From Lutimonas saemankumensis (GTDB lineage: Bacteria; Bacteroidota; Bacteroidia; Flavobacteriales; Flavobacteriaceae): a stretch of DNA of 64,000 nucleotides. This document shows positions 46,642 to 56,138 of the stretch, piece by piece (within the stretch, counting starts at the first letter, position 1; each line of letters opens with the position of its first letter). Made by a program: the position numbers and the translations under genes. The notes under the pieces are model-generated. The model ran no database searches. It was not told the origin of the DNA and was given only the letters and a program-made list of their open reading frames with translations. Where the stretch lies: NCBI RefSeq assembly GCF_020171465.1, contig NZ_JAIUZR010000003.1, forward strand, positions 1,348,439 through 1,412,438, written 5' to 3'.

Positions 46642-47108
46642 GAACATTTATTGTACTGCTGTTAATTTTGTCGGGTACAGTTTTATCGGCACAGGAAAAA
46701 AAAAGTATGGAAAGAAAGGTAAATAAAACGGAAGAGGAATGGAAAGAAATTTTAACTCCCCAGCAGTATTATGTATTGAGAGAAAAGGGTACTGATCGGC
46801 CGGGCAATGGAGGATATACCAAACATTTTGAAAAAGGAACTTATCATTGTGCCGCCTGTGATGCTCAGCTTTTCGAATCGGGTACAAAATACGAATCACA
46901 TTGTGGCTGGCCTTCTTTTGACGATGCTATCAAGGGAAGTGTTGAGTATGTCCTGGACAAGAGTCACGGAATGATCAGAACAGAGATCATCTGTACAAGC
47001 TGTGGAGGACATTTAGGCCATGTTTTTGATGATGGTCCGAGAGATACCACCGGGAAACGCTATTGCGTGAATACTTCTTCAATAAGATTTGAAAAATCCG
47101 ATCTGTAA
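46638..47108 (+). CDS. msrB: Peptide-methionine (R)-S-oxide reductase MsrB, exported
   Basis: A 156-residue protein with a Sec signal (cleavage after LSAQ, residue 19), so it acts in the periplasm. The zinc motifs CAACD and CTSCGGH and the catalytic cysteine in RYCVNTSSIRF are present. It reduces methionine-R-sulfoxide in oxidised envelope proteins. It is coupled to the hydrolase gene by ATGA. Confidence 0.94.
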   Translation: MRTFIVLLLILSGTVLSAQEKKSMERKVNKTEEEWKEILTPQQYYVLREKGTDRPGNGGYTKHFEKGTYHCAACDAQLFESGTKYESHCGWPSFDDAIKGSVEYVLDKSHGMIRTEIICTSCGGHLGHVFDDGPRDTTGKRYCVNTSSIRFEKSDL

Positions 47109-47136
47109 AAGAGCACTGAGCTTTTTTTGTTGCGGA

Positions 47137-47163
47137 TATCTTTGTTCTAATTTCTTATCTTTG
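47137..47163 (+). promoter_or_regulatory. Two tandem -7 boxes upstream of ffh
   Basis: TATCTTTG occurs at 47137-47144 and again at 47156-47163, 19 bases apart. The leader to the ffh ATG at 47209 would be about 60 or 40 bases. Confidence 0.45.
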
Positions 47164-47208
47164 CATGCTATTATAAAAAGCATCGATAAAAAATCAGGAT
47201 AAGTAATT

Positions 47209-48537
47209 ATGTTCAATAATTTAAGTGACAAATTAGATAAGGCTTTTCATGTGCTCAAGGGGCACGGAAGTATAACGGAGATCAATGTAGCTGAAACTTT
47301 AAAAGAGGTTAGAAGAGCACTCTTAGACGCTGATGTTAACTTCAAAATTGCCAAGAATTTTACGAATACCGTAAAAGAAAAAGCACTTGGGCAAAATGTA
47401 CTGACTACCTTGAACCCAGGTCAGTTGATGGTGAAGATCGTTAAAGATGAACTCACCGAGCTGATGGGAGGGGATACCGTAGGGATCAATCTAAAAGGTT
47501 CTCCCACCATAATCCTGATGTCAGGACTTCAGGGTTCCGGTAAAACTACTTTTTCAGGTAAACTTGCCAATTATCTTAAAAATAAAAAAACAAAGCAGGT
47601 CCTTCTTGTTGGATGTGACGTTTACCGTCCTGCCGCTATCAATCAGTTAAGGGTTGTTGGAGATCAGATTGGTGTTGAAGTATATGCCGAAGAAGGAAAC
47701 ATGAACCCGGTTGAAATTGCGCAAAATGCACTTAAACATGCCAAATCAACCGGAAAAAATGTGGTGATCATCGATACCGCCGGGCGTCTTGCAGTTGATG
47801 AGGAAATGATGAATGAAATTTCCAACATTCACAGGGCCATTGAACCTCAGGAAACACTTTTTGTGGTTGATTCCATGACGGGTCAGGATGCTGTAAATAC
47901 GGCAAAATCCTTTAATGATGTATTGAATTTTGACGGTGTAGTACTTACCAAATTAGATGGTGACACCAGAGGTGGAGCAGCCCTTTCTATCAAATCTGTT
48001 GTTAACAAACCCATAAAGTTTATCGGAACCGGTGAGAAAATGGAGGCTATTGATGTTTTCCATCCTGATCGAATGGCCGAACGTATTTTGGGTATGGGAG
48101 ACGTAGTGTCTCTTGTTGAAAGAGCCCAGGAACAATATGACGAAGAAGAAGCCAGAAGGATTCAAAAGAAAATTGCCAAAAATCAATTTGGTTTTGATGA
48201 TTTTCTGAAACAGATCCAGCAGATCAAGAAAATGGGTAACATGAAGGACCTTGTGGGAATGATTCCGGGAGCTGGAAAAATGATGAAAGATGTTGACATT
48301 GATGATGATGCTTTCAAGGGAATTGAGGCAATCATTCATTCAATGACTCCAGGTGAAAGAAGCACCCCATCAATAATTAATGCCAGCAGGAAGAAAAGAA
48401 TTGCCAAGGGCTCAGGTACCAATGTGCAGGAAGTAAATCAGTTATTGAAGCAATTCAATCAGATGAGCAAAATGATGAAAATGATGCAAGGTGGCGGTGG
48501 TAAGAAGATGATGCAAATGATGAAGGGAATGCAATAA
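47209..48537 (+). CDS. ffh: Signal recognition particle protein Ffh
   Basis: A 442-residue GTPase of normal length with an N domain, the G domain (GLQGSGKTTFSGKLA, DTAGRLAVDEE, TKLDGDTRGG) and a methionine-rich M domain (about 330-442) that ends MMKMMQGGGGKKMMQMMKGMQ, read in pieces. It brings membrane-protein ribosomes to FtsY. Confidence 0.98.
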   Translation: MFNNLSDKLDKAFHVLKGHGSITEINVAETLKEVRRALLDADVNFKIAKNFTNTVKEKALGQNVLTTLNPGQLMVKIVKDELTELMGGDTVGINLKGSPTIILMSGLQGSGKTTFSGKLANYLKNKKTKQVLLVGCDVYRPAAINQLRVVGDQIGVEVYAEEGNMNPVEIAQNALKHAKSTGKNVVIIDTAGRLAVDEEMMNEISNIHRAIEPQETLFVVDSMTGQDAVNTAKSFNDVLNFDGVVLTKLDGDTRGGAALSIKSVVNKPIKFIGTGEKMEAIDVFHPDRMAERILGMGDVVSLVERAQEQYDEEEARRIQKKIAKNQFGFDDFLKQIQQIKKMGNMKDLVGMIPGAGKMMKDVDIDDDAFKGIEAIIHSMTPGERSTPSIINASRKKRIAKGSGTNVQEVNQLLKQFNQMSKMMKMMQGGGGKKMMQMMKGMQ

Positions 48538-48590
48538 ATTTATCGGTCTACAACAAATAAATCGCTTTGAACAATTAAAACTTACATGAT

Positions 48591-49463
48591 ATGATCCTAC
48601 TTGATGGCAAAAAAACATCAGACGATATCAAAAACGAAATTGCCGAGGAAGTAAAGAGCCGTAAAGAAGCCGGGTTAAAAACACCTCATCTTGCAGCCAT
48701 TATTGTTGGAACAGACGGAGCCAGCATGACCTACGTCAACAGTAAAGTCAAGTCTTGTCATAAAGTTGGTTTTAATTCTACCTTAATTGACTTGCCAGAG
48801 GATACTACCGAAGAACAGTTACTACACGAAATCCAGGAACTGAATAATGATAAGGACATAGATGGGTTTATCGTTCAATTGCCGCTGCCAAAGCAGATTG
48901 ATGAACAAAAGGTTTTAATGGCTGTTGATCCTGATAAGGATGTAGATGGTTTTCATCCCGTAAATGTTGGCAAAATGACGCTGGACCTCCCCTCCTTTTT
49001 ACCAGCTACTCCCTATGGGATACTTGAACTTTTAGAAAGGTATGAAGTGGAAACTTCCGGGAAGAACGTCGTAGTTATAGGCAGAAGCCATATCGTAGGA
49101 AGGCCCATGAGCATTTTACTCAGTCAAAAGCGAAAGGTGGGTAATGCAACGGTAACCATAGCCCATAGCCGAACAAAAGATCTGGCTGCATTGACAAGAG
49201 AAGCAGATATCGTGGTAGCCGCATTGGGAATAGCTGAATTTCTAACAGGCGACATGGTTAAAGAAGGGGCAACGATCATTGATGTGGGAATAACACGGGT
49301 ACCGGATGAGACCCGAAAAAGAGGTTACAGGCTTGCCGGAGATGTTGACTTCGATTCAGTGAGTAAAAAAGCGGGTTATATCACGCCTGTACCTGGTGGT
49401 GTTGGACCCATGACGATTGCTATGCTCTTGAAAAATACGCTTCAGGCCTGCAAAAATAATTAG
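48591..49463 (+). CDS. folD: Methylene-tetrahydrofolate dehydrogenase/cyclohydrolase FolD
   Basis: A 290-residue bifunctional enzyme with the catalytic Lys in [39 protein letters not shown] and the C-terminal [16 protein letters not shown]. It links one-carbon folate pools using NADP. The last four bases overlap the stop of the convergent cupin gene. Confidence 0.97.
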   Translation: MILLDGKKTSDDIKNEIAEEVKSRKEAGLKTPHLAAIIVGTDGASMTYVNSKVKSCHKVGFNSTLIDLPEDTTEEQLLHEIQELNNDKDIDGFIVQLPLPKQIDEQKVLMAVDPDKDVDGFHPVNVGKMTLDLPSFLPATPYGILELLERYEVETSGKNVVVIGRSHIVGRPMSILLSQKRKVGNATVTIAHSRTKDLAALTREADIVVAALGIAEFLTGDMVKEGATIIDVGITRVPDETRKRGYRLAGDVDFDSVSKKAGYITPVPGGVGPMTIAMLLKNTLQACKNN

Positions 49464-49822
49464 TCATCTTCCCTGTTGGCCCTGTCCAGCTCAAAGGGAG
49501 GAGTGCAAATTGCAATATATTCACAGGGTTCATCAAACGGATTGGCGTATTGAACGCGGCTACCTCTGTTTATCCTTATAGATTCTCCAGGCCCGAGAAT
49601 CAATTCATCACCATCGATGATAAATCTCTTTTTACCTTTGATAATATAAGTGAATTCATCAAAATCAGGCGTTTGAAAAGGTTCACTCCAACCCGGAGGT
49701 GCTATCATGTGAGCCAGACTAAGATCGGCCACGATACTGGCAAGCCCAAAATGTTCTTCGATTAACTTCCCATCGTCTGTAGGAACAACAAATGGATTTT
49801 TCTGAACTTTATAGTTTTTCAT
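49460..49822 (-). CDS. Cupin-domain protein
   Basis: A 120-residue single-domain cupin: [32 protein letters not shown] and [27 protein letters not shown] follow the two cupin motifs, though the first has few histidines, so metal binding is uncertain. It overlaps the flavin-type gene upstream by 14 bases. Function unknown. Confidence 0.8.
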   Translation of the reverse strand: MKNYKVQKNPFVVPTDDGKLIEEHFGLASIVADLSLAHMIAPPGWSEPFQTPDFDEFTYIIKGKKRFIIDGDELILGPGESIRINRGSRVQYANPFDEPCEYIAICTPPFELDRANREDD

Positions 49823-50456
49823 CTGCTGCTTTTTTTACACTTTCTGAAATTTCAATTCCATCGTTTAACGAAGGATCTGAAATAGGCCTTCCGTAAGTTT
49901 TTTCTATAGGGAGTAATCCAGCCCAGATATCAAGTTCATAATCCTTTGTATCATCTCCTACTCCTTCATCTCTGATTTTTGCTGAACCCTCTTTGATTTT
50001 AAATTTTAAAACTTTCGTCACGTTCAGTTCCTTGGCATTGGGTTCTCTTACCTCCTCCCATCTGCCGGCGAGAACCTGATCCGAAATAATTCGAAGAGCT
50101 TCTGATTTTTCTTTATCATCCTGAACAAGAAATGCCTGTCCAAAGAGTGTTACCGATTCATAATTCAGAGAGTGATGAAAAGCTGATCTGGCCAAAACCA
50201 AAGCATTGGTCCTTGTAACATTTATCGAAAGGCGGACTCCCTCTTCCATAGATTGAAGCATTCGGCTCACATTGGCCCCATGAAAATACAAGGTATCTTC
50301 TTTCCTTCCATAAATTGTTGGAATGACCACCGGGTGGTCTTCATGAACAAAACCGATCTGACATATAAATTCTTTGTCCAGAATACTATAAATGATTTCG
50401 TTGTCATAAGAACCTCTTTTGGGGATCCTTTTGACTTTAGAGCGGTCAGTTTTCAT
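49809..50456 (-). CDS. Pyridoxamine 5'-phosphate oxidase-family (FMN-binding split barrel) protein
   Basis: About 215 residues from the ATG at 50456 (MKTDRSKVKRIPKRGSYD). A longer frame would run into the lipoprotein gene upstream and is unlikely. FICQIGFVHEDHPVVIPTIYGRKEDTLYFHGA is the FMN-binding barrel start, read in pieces. Relatives bind flavin or haem; the real substrate is unknown. It forms a two-gene unit with the cupin. Confidence 0.8.
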   Translation of the reverse strand: MKTDRSKVKRIPKRGSYDNEIIYSILDKEFICQIGFVHEDHPVVIPTIYGRKEDTLYFHGANVSRMLQSMEEGVRLSINVTRTNALVLARSAFHHSLNYESVTLFGQAFLVQDDKEKSEALRIISDQVLAGRWEEVREPNAKELNVTKVLKFKIKEGSAKIRDEGVGDDTKDYELDIWAGLLPIEKTYGRPISDPSLNDGIEISESVKKAADEKL

Positions 50457-50487
50457 ACTTATATCTATTGAAAAATCAAATTCAAGT

Positions 50488-51021
50488 TTATTCGAACCAG
50501 AGGCTGATGAATTTGATATTAGCCTCATCAGGGATCTGATCCTGACGAATCTCACTCATATCAAATTCCTCCAGATTCAAATCTTCCTTATTCAAGGAAA
50601 TGGTCGCATTTATTTCGTTGATAAACAAAATTGCCGAACTAAAAGAAGGTTCAATTTTGTCTATCGAGTAGTTCTCAGCCACATCTCCAAATGAGGAAGA
50701 TGTAGAAATACCTTTTTCCGTTATGTAATCATCACTGTAGATCTTTACCAGCTCCAATCCTTTAACAGAATCATTTTCGATTAATGGGAAAAAAACCAAG
50801 GAGGGCTTTCCTTCTAAATCAAAAACCCTGTATTCTCTAATAATTTCTGATTCCAAGGGGAACTTTTCTATCGAATCCTTTTTAAATATTTTATCGAGCT
50901 GATCAATGGTGGTATTTTTTTCAATTTTACCCAATTGATTTTTTGCAATCAGCAGATCACTATCCTGTCCACATTGAACAAAAAGGATTGACAACAGAAA
51001 AATTCCAAGTATTCTTTTCAT
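50488..51021 (-). CDS. Hypothetical lipoprotein
   Basis: About 177 residues from the ATG at 51021, which gives a clean lipoprotein signal MKRILGIFLLSILFVQC; the longer frame upstream of it is poor. The remainder is acidic, with no domain I recognise; it has an LGKIEKNTTIDQLDKIF stretch like small periplasmic binding modules. It is followed by the flavin-type gene after 31 bases. Function unknown. Confidence 0.65.
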   Translation of the reverse strand: MKRILGIFLLSILFVQCGQDSDLLIAKNQLGKIEKNTTIDQLDKIFKKDSIEKFPLESEIIREYRVFDLEGKPSLVFFPLIENDSVKGLELVKIYSDDYITEKGISTSSSFGDVAENYSIDKIEPSFSSAILFINEINATISLNKEDLNLEEFDMSEIRQDQIPDEANIKFISLWFE

Positions 51022-51103
51022 TTTCAAAATATTTATTTTTTGAAGGAGCAATATAGATACACATTTGAAATTCTGCAAAAAATATTTATCCCAATACAAG
51101 GAT

Positions 51104-52627
51104 TTATTTTCGCATTACTTTATTGAGAATTCCAAAAACTCCTCTTATAAAGGTTGCACTTGTAACAACTTTAACAATTGGATTAATTGTTGATTTGCTC
51201 CTTTTTGATGATGACTTCCTTTTGCTTTCCAATTCATCTTCTTTCTTTTTAATCTCTTCAGCCTGCATCTGTGCGGCAGCAATTTTTTCATTCAACAGCT
51301 CATAGGCACTTTCACTGTCTACTACTTCATTATATATAGAGGCTATCTCTGACTGATCGATCTGATTTTCCAACTCCTCCTTAGAAAGAACATCCATTCT
51401 ACTCATCGGCGCCCTCAATAAGGTTCTGACCAATGGAGTTGGAATACCCTTCTCATTTAAAGCAGAGATCAAAGCCTCTCCAATGCCCAGTTCTGTTAGT
51501 ACCTTTGCCGTATCATAAAATTCTGAGTCAGGATAGTTTTCGGCGGCCATTTTTATAGCCTTTCTGTCTTTTGCTGTAAATGCACGCAAGGCATGTTGTA
51601 TTTTCAAGCCCAGCTGAGACAGGACATCTGATGGTATATCTTTAGGGTTTTGGGTAACAAAGTATATTCCTATGCCTTTGGAACGAATTAGCTTAACAAT
51701 ACTTTCTAATTGATCAAGAAGTGATTTCGAAGCATTTTCAAAGACCAAATGAGCTTCGTCAATAAACAAAACCAGTTCAGGCCGATCGCTATCTCCTAAT
51801 TCAGGAAAGGAGTTGTACACTTCAGCCAGGAGCTGTAACATAAATGTACTGAACATCTTCGGCTTGTCCTGTATGTCGGTAAGTCTCAAAACCGAGATAA
51901 TGCCGCGCCCGTCATCTGACACCCTGCACAAATCCTGAACATCAAAGGATCTCTCCCCAAAGAACAAATCTGCTCCTTGCTGTTCCAAAGCAACAATTTT
52001 TCTCAGAATGGCACCCGTGGAAGCTGTTGAGATTCTGCCATAGCTCGATTCGATCTCGCTTTTTCCTTCCCTGGTGGCATATTGAAGAACCTTTTTCAAA
52101 TCCTTAAGATCCAAAAGGGCCAAATTCTTATCGTCACAATATTGAAATAAAATTGCCAGTATTCCCTCCTGAACTTCTGAAAGGCCGAGAATTCTGGATA
52201 ATAGGACCGGGCCAAATTCAGATACAGTAGCCCGCAATCTTGTACCCTTTTGCTCTGATATTGTCAATATTTCAACCGGAAATTCCTTAGCTTCAAAAGA
52301 TATTCCTATCTTTTCATGGCGTTCGTCAATTTTAGGATGCCCGGGACTGGCCTTTGCCAGACCACTTAAATCTCCCTTTAGGTCCATTAATAAAACTGGT
52401 ATTCCTTTTTCTGAAAGGTTCTCGGCAAATACCTGTAATGTTTTTGTCTTACCTGTACCGGTTGCACCTGAAATCAAACCATGCCTGTTGATTGTTTTCA
52501 AGGGAATGTTCACCAAGGAACCGGTAAAGGTTTCTTCTCCCAGCATAGCGGCCCCCATTGTTATGAATTCTCCTTTTGTCTGATAACCCCTGGCTATTGA
52601 ATCAACAAACTTTTTACTATCTGCCAT
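51104..52627 (-). CDS. HerA-like ATPase (DUF853 family)
   Basis: A 507-residue P-loop ATPase with Walker A GATGTGKTKTLQ and Walker B LVLFIDEAHLVF, and a C-terminal coiled coil (about 430-475) followed by a basic segment and a short hydrophobic end. DUF853/HerA-like proteins resemble archaeal HerA translocases, but their role in bacteria is not settled. No NurA partner is adjacent. Confidence 0.85.
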   Translation of the reverse strand: MADSKKFVDSIARGYQTKGEFITMGAAMLGEETFTGSLVNIPLKTINRHGLISGATGTGKTKTLQVFAENLSEKGIPVLLMDLKGDLSGLAKASPGHPKIDERHEKIGISFEAKEFPVEILTISEQKGTRLRATVSEFGPVLLSRILGLSEVQEGILAILFQYCDDKNLALLDLKDLKKVLQYATREGKSEIESSYGRISTASTGAILRKIVALEQQGADLFFGERSFDVQDLCRVSDDGRGIISVLRLTDIQDKPKMFSTFMLQLLAEVYNSFPELGDSDRPELVLFIDEAHLVFENASKSLLDQLESIVKLIRSKGIGIYFVTQNPKDIPSDVLSQLGLKIQHALRAFTAKDRKAIKMAAENYPDSEFYDTAKVLTELGIGEALISALNEKGIPTPLVRTLLRAPMSRMDVLSKEELENQIDQSEIASIYNEVVDSESAYELLNEKIAAAQMQAEEIKKKEDELESKRKSSSKRSKSTINPIVKVVTSATFIRGVFGILNKVMRK

Positions 52628-52801
52628 AGAATACTTTTTTGTTAAATTTAACCCTTTTCAGGAATAATTAAAAATCTATTCTACCCTTCTTGGAATATAT
52701 GGGATTGTAATAAATACAATGTTCCTGATCAAACTTCCATTGAAGATTCTGAATATAAAAATATGTCCTCAAAATAATCACTATAATACTGAATTACTGT
52801 T

Positions 52802-52809
52802 TATCTTTG
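52802..52809 (+). promoter_or_regulatory. -7 box TATCTTTG four bases before the queE ATG
   Basis: The box ends at 52809 and the ATG is at 52814, the same four-base gap seen for dapF and trmD, predicting a leaderless message. Confidence 0.5.
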
Positions 52810-52813
52810 CGCC

Positions 52814-53443
52814 ATGCTAAAAGAAACGGAAATACGGATTGACAAAGGTGAAATGCTTCCGCTTATGGAAGAGTTCTACACCATACAGGGAGAAGGGTTC
52901 CATACCGGTAAGGCCGCCTACTTTATTCGGATAGGAGGATGTGATGTTGGCTGCCACTGGTGTGACGTAAAGGAAAGTTGGAACGCAGAACTACATCCTC
53001 CCACTTTGACCAAACATATCGTTGAAAAAGCGCAAAAATATGCAAACACAGTTGTAATAACCGGTGGAGAGCCTCTTATGTGGAACATGGATTATATTAC
53101 AGGCATGCTTTATGAAGCGGGGTTAAAAGTTCATATTGAAACTTCCGGGGCCTATACCCTTACTGGAAAATACGACTGGATCTGCCTATCTCCCAAAAAG
53201 ACCAAGCTTCCGCTTAGTGAAGTATATGAGGCGGCACACGAATTAAAAGTGATCGTTTACAATAAACATGATTTTAAATTTGCCGAAGAGCAAGCTGCGA
53301 GAGTAAGTAAGGATTGTGAACTTTTTCTTCAGCCTGAATGGAGCAACCGAGATAAAATGACACCTCAGATCGTTGATTATGTCATGGAACATCCCAAATG
53401 GAAAATTTCCCTGCAAACCCATAAATATCTCAACATTCCCTGA
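52814..53443 (+). CDS. queE: 7-carboxy-7-deazaguanine synthase QueE
   Basis: A 209-residue radical-SAM enzyme with the cluster cysteines Cys43, Cys47 and Cys50 (CDVGCHWC), FYTIQGEGFHTGKAA at the start and ITGGEPLMW. It makes CDG for queuosine synthesis. It converges on cmk with 7 bases between. Confidence 0.93.
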   Translation: MLKETEIRIDKGEMLPLMEEFYTIQGEGFHTGKAAYFIRIGGCDVGCHWCDVKESWNAELHPPTLTKHIVEKAQKYANTVVITGGEPLMWNMDYITGMLYEAGLKVHIETSGAYTLTGKYDWICLSPKKTKLPLSEVYEAAHELKVIVYNKHDFKFAEEQAARVSKDCELFLQPEWSNRDKMTPQIVDYVMEHPKWKISLQTHKYLNIP

Positions 53444-53450
53444 AAATTAT

Positions 53451-54152
53451 TTAAGTTTTCAGGAGTTTTTCCTTTACGTAACCCATAGCTAAAGCAAAGG
53501 TTTCATCCACGTTCAACTGGCTGTTATCTATTTCGATGGCATCCGCAGCCTTTACCAGGGGAGAATCCGACCTGGTAGTGTCCAGGTGATCACGCAACAT
53601 GACATTTTCAAGAACAGATTGATAATCAATTTCAACGCCATTATCCCTCATTTCTTTAAATCTGCGCCTGGCTCTCTCCTCCGTACTGGCAGTCATGAAC
53701 AATTTGAGTTCTGCTTCCGGAAAAACCACTGTACCAATATCGCGGCCATCCATAACAATCCCATTTTTAAGTGCCATTTTTTGCTGTTGTTCAACCAGTT
53801 TCTGACGAACTTCAGGGACAGCTGCCACCTGGCTTACCCTGTTCGAAACCTTCATGGTACGAATAAAAGATTCTGCGTTTTCTCCGTTCAAAAAGATTTC
53901 AGCATATCCAAGGCCCTTATTAAACTTGAAGCTCAGATTCACTTCTGAAAGGTTGGCAATTAAACTTTCCTTGTCAAAATGCTTCTCATCAATAAATCCT
54001 TTGATCATCGCAAAGTAGGTTACAGCTCTGTACATGGCTCCTGTATCAACATAAACGTAGCCAATTTCCCTGGCAATATGTTTGGCCAAAGTGCTTTTTC
54101 CAGTAGAGGAATATCCGTCCACAGCGATGATTATATTTCTTTTAGGGTTCAT
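53451..54152 (-). CDS. cmk: Cytidylate kinase
   Basis: A 233-residue kinase with P-loop AVDGYSSTGKSTLAK, the YVDTGAMYRAVTYFA segment and MDGRDIGTVVFPEAELK. It phosphorylates CMP and dCMP. It lies one base after porQ, an order conserved in Bacteroidota. Confidence 0.96.
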   Translation of the reverse strand: MNPKRNIIIAVDGYSSTGKSTLAKHIAREIGYVYVDTGAMYRAVTYFAMIKGFIDEKHFDKESLIANLSEVNLSFKFNKGLGYAEIFLNGENAESFIRTMKVSNRVSQVAAVPEVRQKLVEQQQKMALKNGIVMDGRDIGTVVFPEAELKLFMTASTEERARRRFKEMRDNGVEIDYQSVLENVMLRDHLDTTRSDSPLVKAADAIEIDNSQLNVDETFALAMGYVKEKLLKT

Positions 54153-54153
54153 A

Positions 54154-55179
54154 TTAAAATCCTTTTCTTGTCAAGTCAAAATAGAGGGTAAAGGTACTGG
54201 AATTATCCACAGGATGGTATTTTGTAAAAGCATAATCTAATTTAAGTCTCCCCATTTTTAAACCGAATCCAAGTGAAACTCCTGCAAAGGTTCTGGTTTC
54301 GGTCAATTTCAGTTCTGCCGCCCTCCTGAAATTATATCCCAGACGTGCACTAAATTTCCTTCTCGGAAAAAATTCTGCGCCTATAACGAAATGCCGGATC
54401 GCATTTTCGAAAAAATTGATATCCTCTGAGGTTGTGTTTCCGTCAAGATCTGTCTCATCATTTGATGGGTTCGGCACTGCAATATTCCATTGCTGAAGGC
54501 TGTTTATGGTAAGGTGCCACTTTAGAGGAACATCTGATAATTCGTAGGTTGCTCCGACCGCTATATCATAAGCGATCTCTTCTCTTTTCTCATCATAGGG
54601 AGAAAACTGATAGCCAAGGTTTCGTATCACTGCGGTAAAAGAATAAGGCCTCAAATCAGAATAGTATAATATTCCAAGGTCCATGGCTCCACCCTGCGAG
54701 GTGTAGTTCTCAATCTTTGAGCTCAAAAATTTAAGATTGACTCCGGCATAAAAATCAGACCTCGGGAAATTATAGGCGTATCCGATTGAAAAAGCCAGGT
54801 CCCTGGCTCCGAAATCACCTGTTTCAACCCCGTCTTCATCAGCCCCTATAAACTCTCCGTAATTGATATACTGGATCCCTGTATGGAGGGTGCCAAACCT
54901 CCGGTTAATGGTATGTGCAAAAGTTGCAGAGCCCATATTGACATCAGTGAGGTAATTCACGTAATTTACCGAAACCTGGTTATCCATGAACTTACTGATT
55001 GTCGAGGGGTTCCACAGTGGCTGGTTTACGTCGTCGTTCAAAATCAGGGTCTCACCTCCAAGTGCCGCCTGTGGGGCTGAAGTGGGAATATTTAAAAAAG
55101 TATAGATTCGTTCTCCTCCAACCTGTGCCGACATGAGTTGGCAGATCATAAAGAACAGTATTGAGAATCTAATTTTCAT
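54154..55179 (-). CDS. porQ: Type IX secretion system protein PorQ
   Basis: A 341-residue protein with a signal peptide (cleavage after LMSAQ, about residue 19), then GGERIYTFLNIPTSAPQAALGG, the signature of PorQ, and many short beta-strands of an outer-membrane barrel ending in Phe. It is needed for the gliding/secretion machinery of the phylum. It is next to cmk. Confidence 0.92.
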   Translation of the reverse strand: MKIRFSILFFMICQLMSAQVGGERIYTFLNIPTSAPQAALGGETLILNDDVNQPLWNPSTISKFMDNQVSVNYVNYLTDVNMGSATFAHTINRRFGTLHTGIQYINYGEFIGADEDGVETGDFGARDLAFSIGYAYNFPRSDFYAGVNLKFLSSKIENYTSQGGAMDLGILYYSDLRPYSFTAVIRNLGYQFSPYDEKREEIAYDIAVGATYELSDVPLKWHLTINSLQQWNIAVPNPSNDETDLDGNTTSEDINFFENAIRHFVIGAEFFPRRKFSARLGYNFRRAAELKLTETRTFAGVSLGFGLKMGRLKLDYAFTKYHPVDNSSTFTLYFDLTRKGF

Positions 55180-55282
55180 AGGTCCTACAAAGAAATGAAA
55201 TAATGAGTTAAATGATATAAGGATATGCAGATTTAATCATTTAATCAGAATGGCATCTTTGCAGACAAAAACAGGCCTGTGA

Positions 55283-56056
55283 TCAGCCTACCTTTTTCCG
55301 TATAGACTCGAGCTGAACACCAATATTGGTAAGCATTTGAGCAATACTATCCGTATTGATCTCACTTTCATCATACTCGGTTAAATTAATATGACAGGTA
55401 AATTCCCATAATTCAAGAATCTCATTTACAGGAACATAATAAGGATCATACTTCTTATTATCCGATACCATAAGCAGGCACTGGTGCTCTTCGATCTTAT
55501 CATAAACCCTCTTGTAAACCAAACCATCATTATGGGTTAGTACGATATAAGTACTACCACTGTTCAGGTGATGAATATCTTCAAGATAACGGGCAATGAT
55601 AAAAGAGCCGCTTTTGATCGGCAGCATGGAATCTCCCTTGATCGGAAAAGCCCTGTGCTTTCCGACTGGTAAAAAAGGTAGTTTCAAACTATTCAGGCTC
55701 TCGATGTATTCAGGATCCGAATAGCCTCGCAGGTATCCGGCCGAAGCGTCATCCGCAACAATTTCAACCATATCCTCATTAGCTTCATTGACCTTGATGG
55801 GAAACAATATGCGTTGATTTCCAATATGAATAAAGGAAGCATCCTCCGACTTGGAAAGGTCGTTTTTGATCAGTACATCGATAGGGAGATCGAAATAGTC
55901 CGAAAGTGCTATCAGTATCTCTACCGGGGGTGAAGATCTTCCCTGTTCATAAGACGCTACTCGCTCTCTGCTGATCTCCAGTTCATTGGCAAAAAACTCC
56001 TGGGTATGATTCTTAAGCTCTCTCAGATGTTTGATGTTATTTGCAATAAAATTCAT
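55283..56056 (-). CDS. CI/LexA-like self-cleaving repressor (XRE HTH plus S24 peptidase)
   Basis: A 257-residue protein with an XRE helix-turn-helix (residues about 7-60) and a C-terminal S24 peptidase: the cleavage site Ala106-Gly107 (ASAGYL), Ser143 in GDSM and Lys182 in VYKR. The layout is that of phage CI and LexA-type repressors that cut themselves when RecA filaments form. It diverges from the DnaE/DinB operon, which it probably represses together with itself. No other phage gene is near. Confidence 0.9.
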   Translation of the reverse strand: MNFIANNIKHLRELKNHTQEFFANELEISRERVASYEQGRSSPPVEILIALSDYFDLPIDVLIKNDLSKSEDASFIHIGNQRILFPIKVNEANEDMVEIVADDASAGYLRGYSDPEYIESLNSLKLPFLPVGKHRAFPIKGDSMLPIKSGSFIIARYLEDIHHLNSGSTYIVLTHNDGLVYKRVYDKIEEHQCLLMVSDNKKYDPYYVPVNEILELWEFTCHINLTEYDESEINTDSIAQMLTNIGVQLESIRKKVG

Positions 56057-56059
56057 AAT

Positions 56060-56108
56060 GGTACATATATTATCAAGGTTTGGTACAAATATAACCTAAA
56101 TTTGTAAC
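56060..56108. promoter_or_regulatory. Divergent promoters covered by a palindromic operator
   Basis: GGTACAAAT (56082-56090) and ATTTGTAAC (56100-56108) form an inverted repeat with one mismatch and a 9-base centre. The left half overlaps TATATTTG read on the minus strand (56093 to 56086), a -7 box for the repressor; the right half overlaps TAAATTTG (56097-56104), a -7 box for dnaE. A further half-site GGTACATAT lies at 56060-56068, 22 bases away. Repressor binding here would close both promoters. Confidence 0.6.
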
Positions 56109-56138
56109 ATATTCCAATATTTCTTTTTAACGTCTTAC

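Noticed and set aside
54203..54211. Perfect DnaA box TTATCCACA
   Set aside because: It is a single copy inside the porQ coding sequence; one such box is expected by chance.
55283..56056. CI-type repressor as a sign of a prophage
   Set aside because: No integrase, structural or lysis genes are near; the partner operon is DNA repair.
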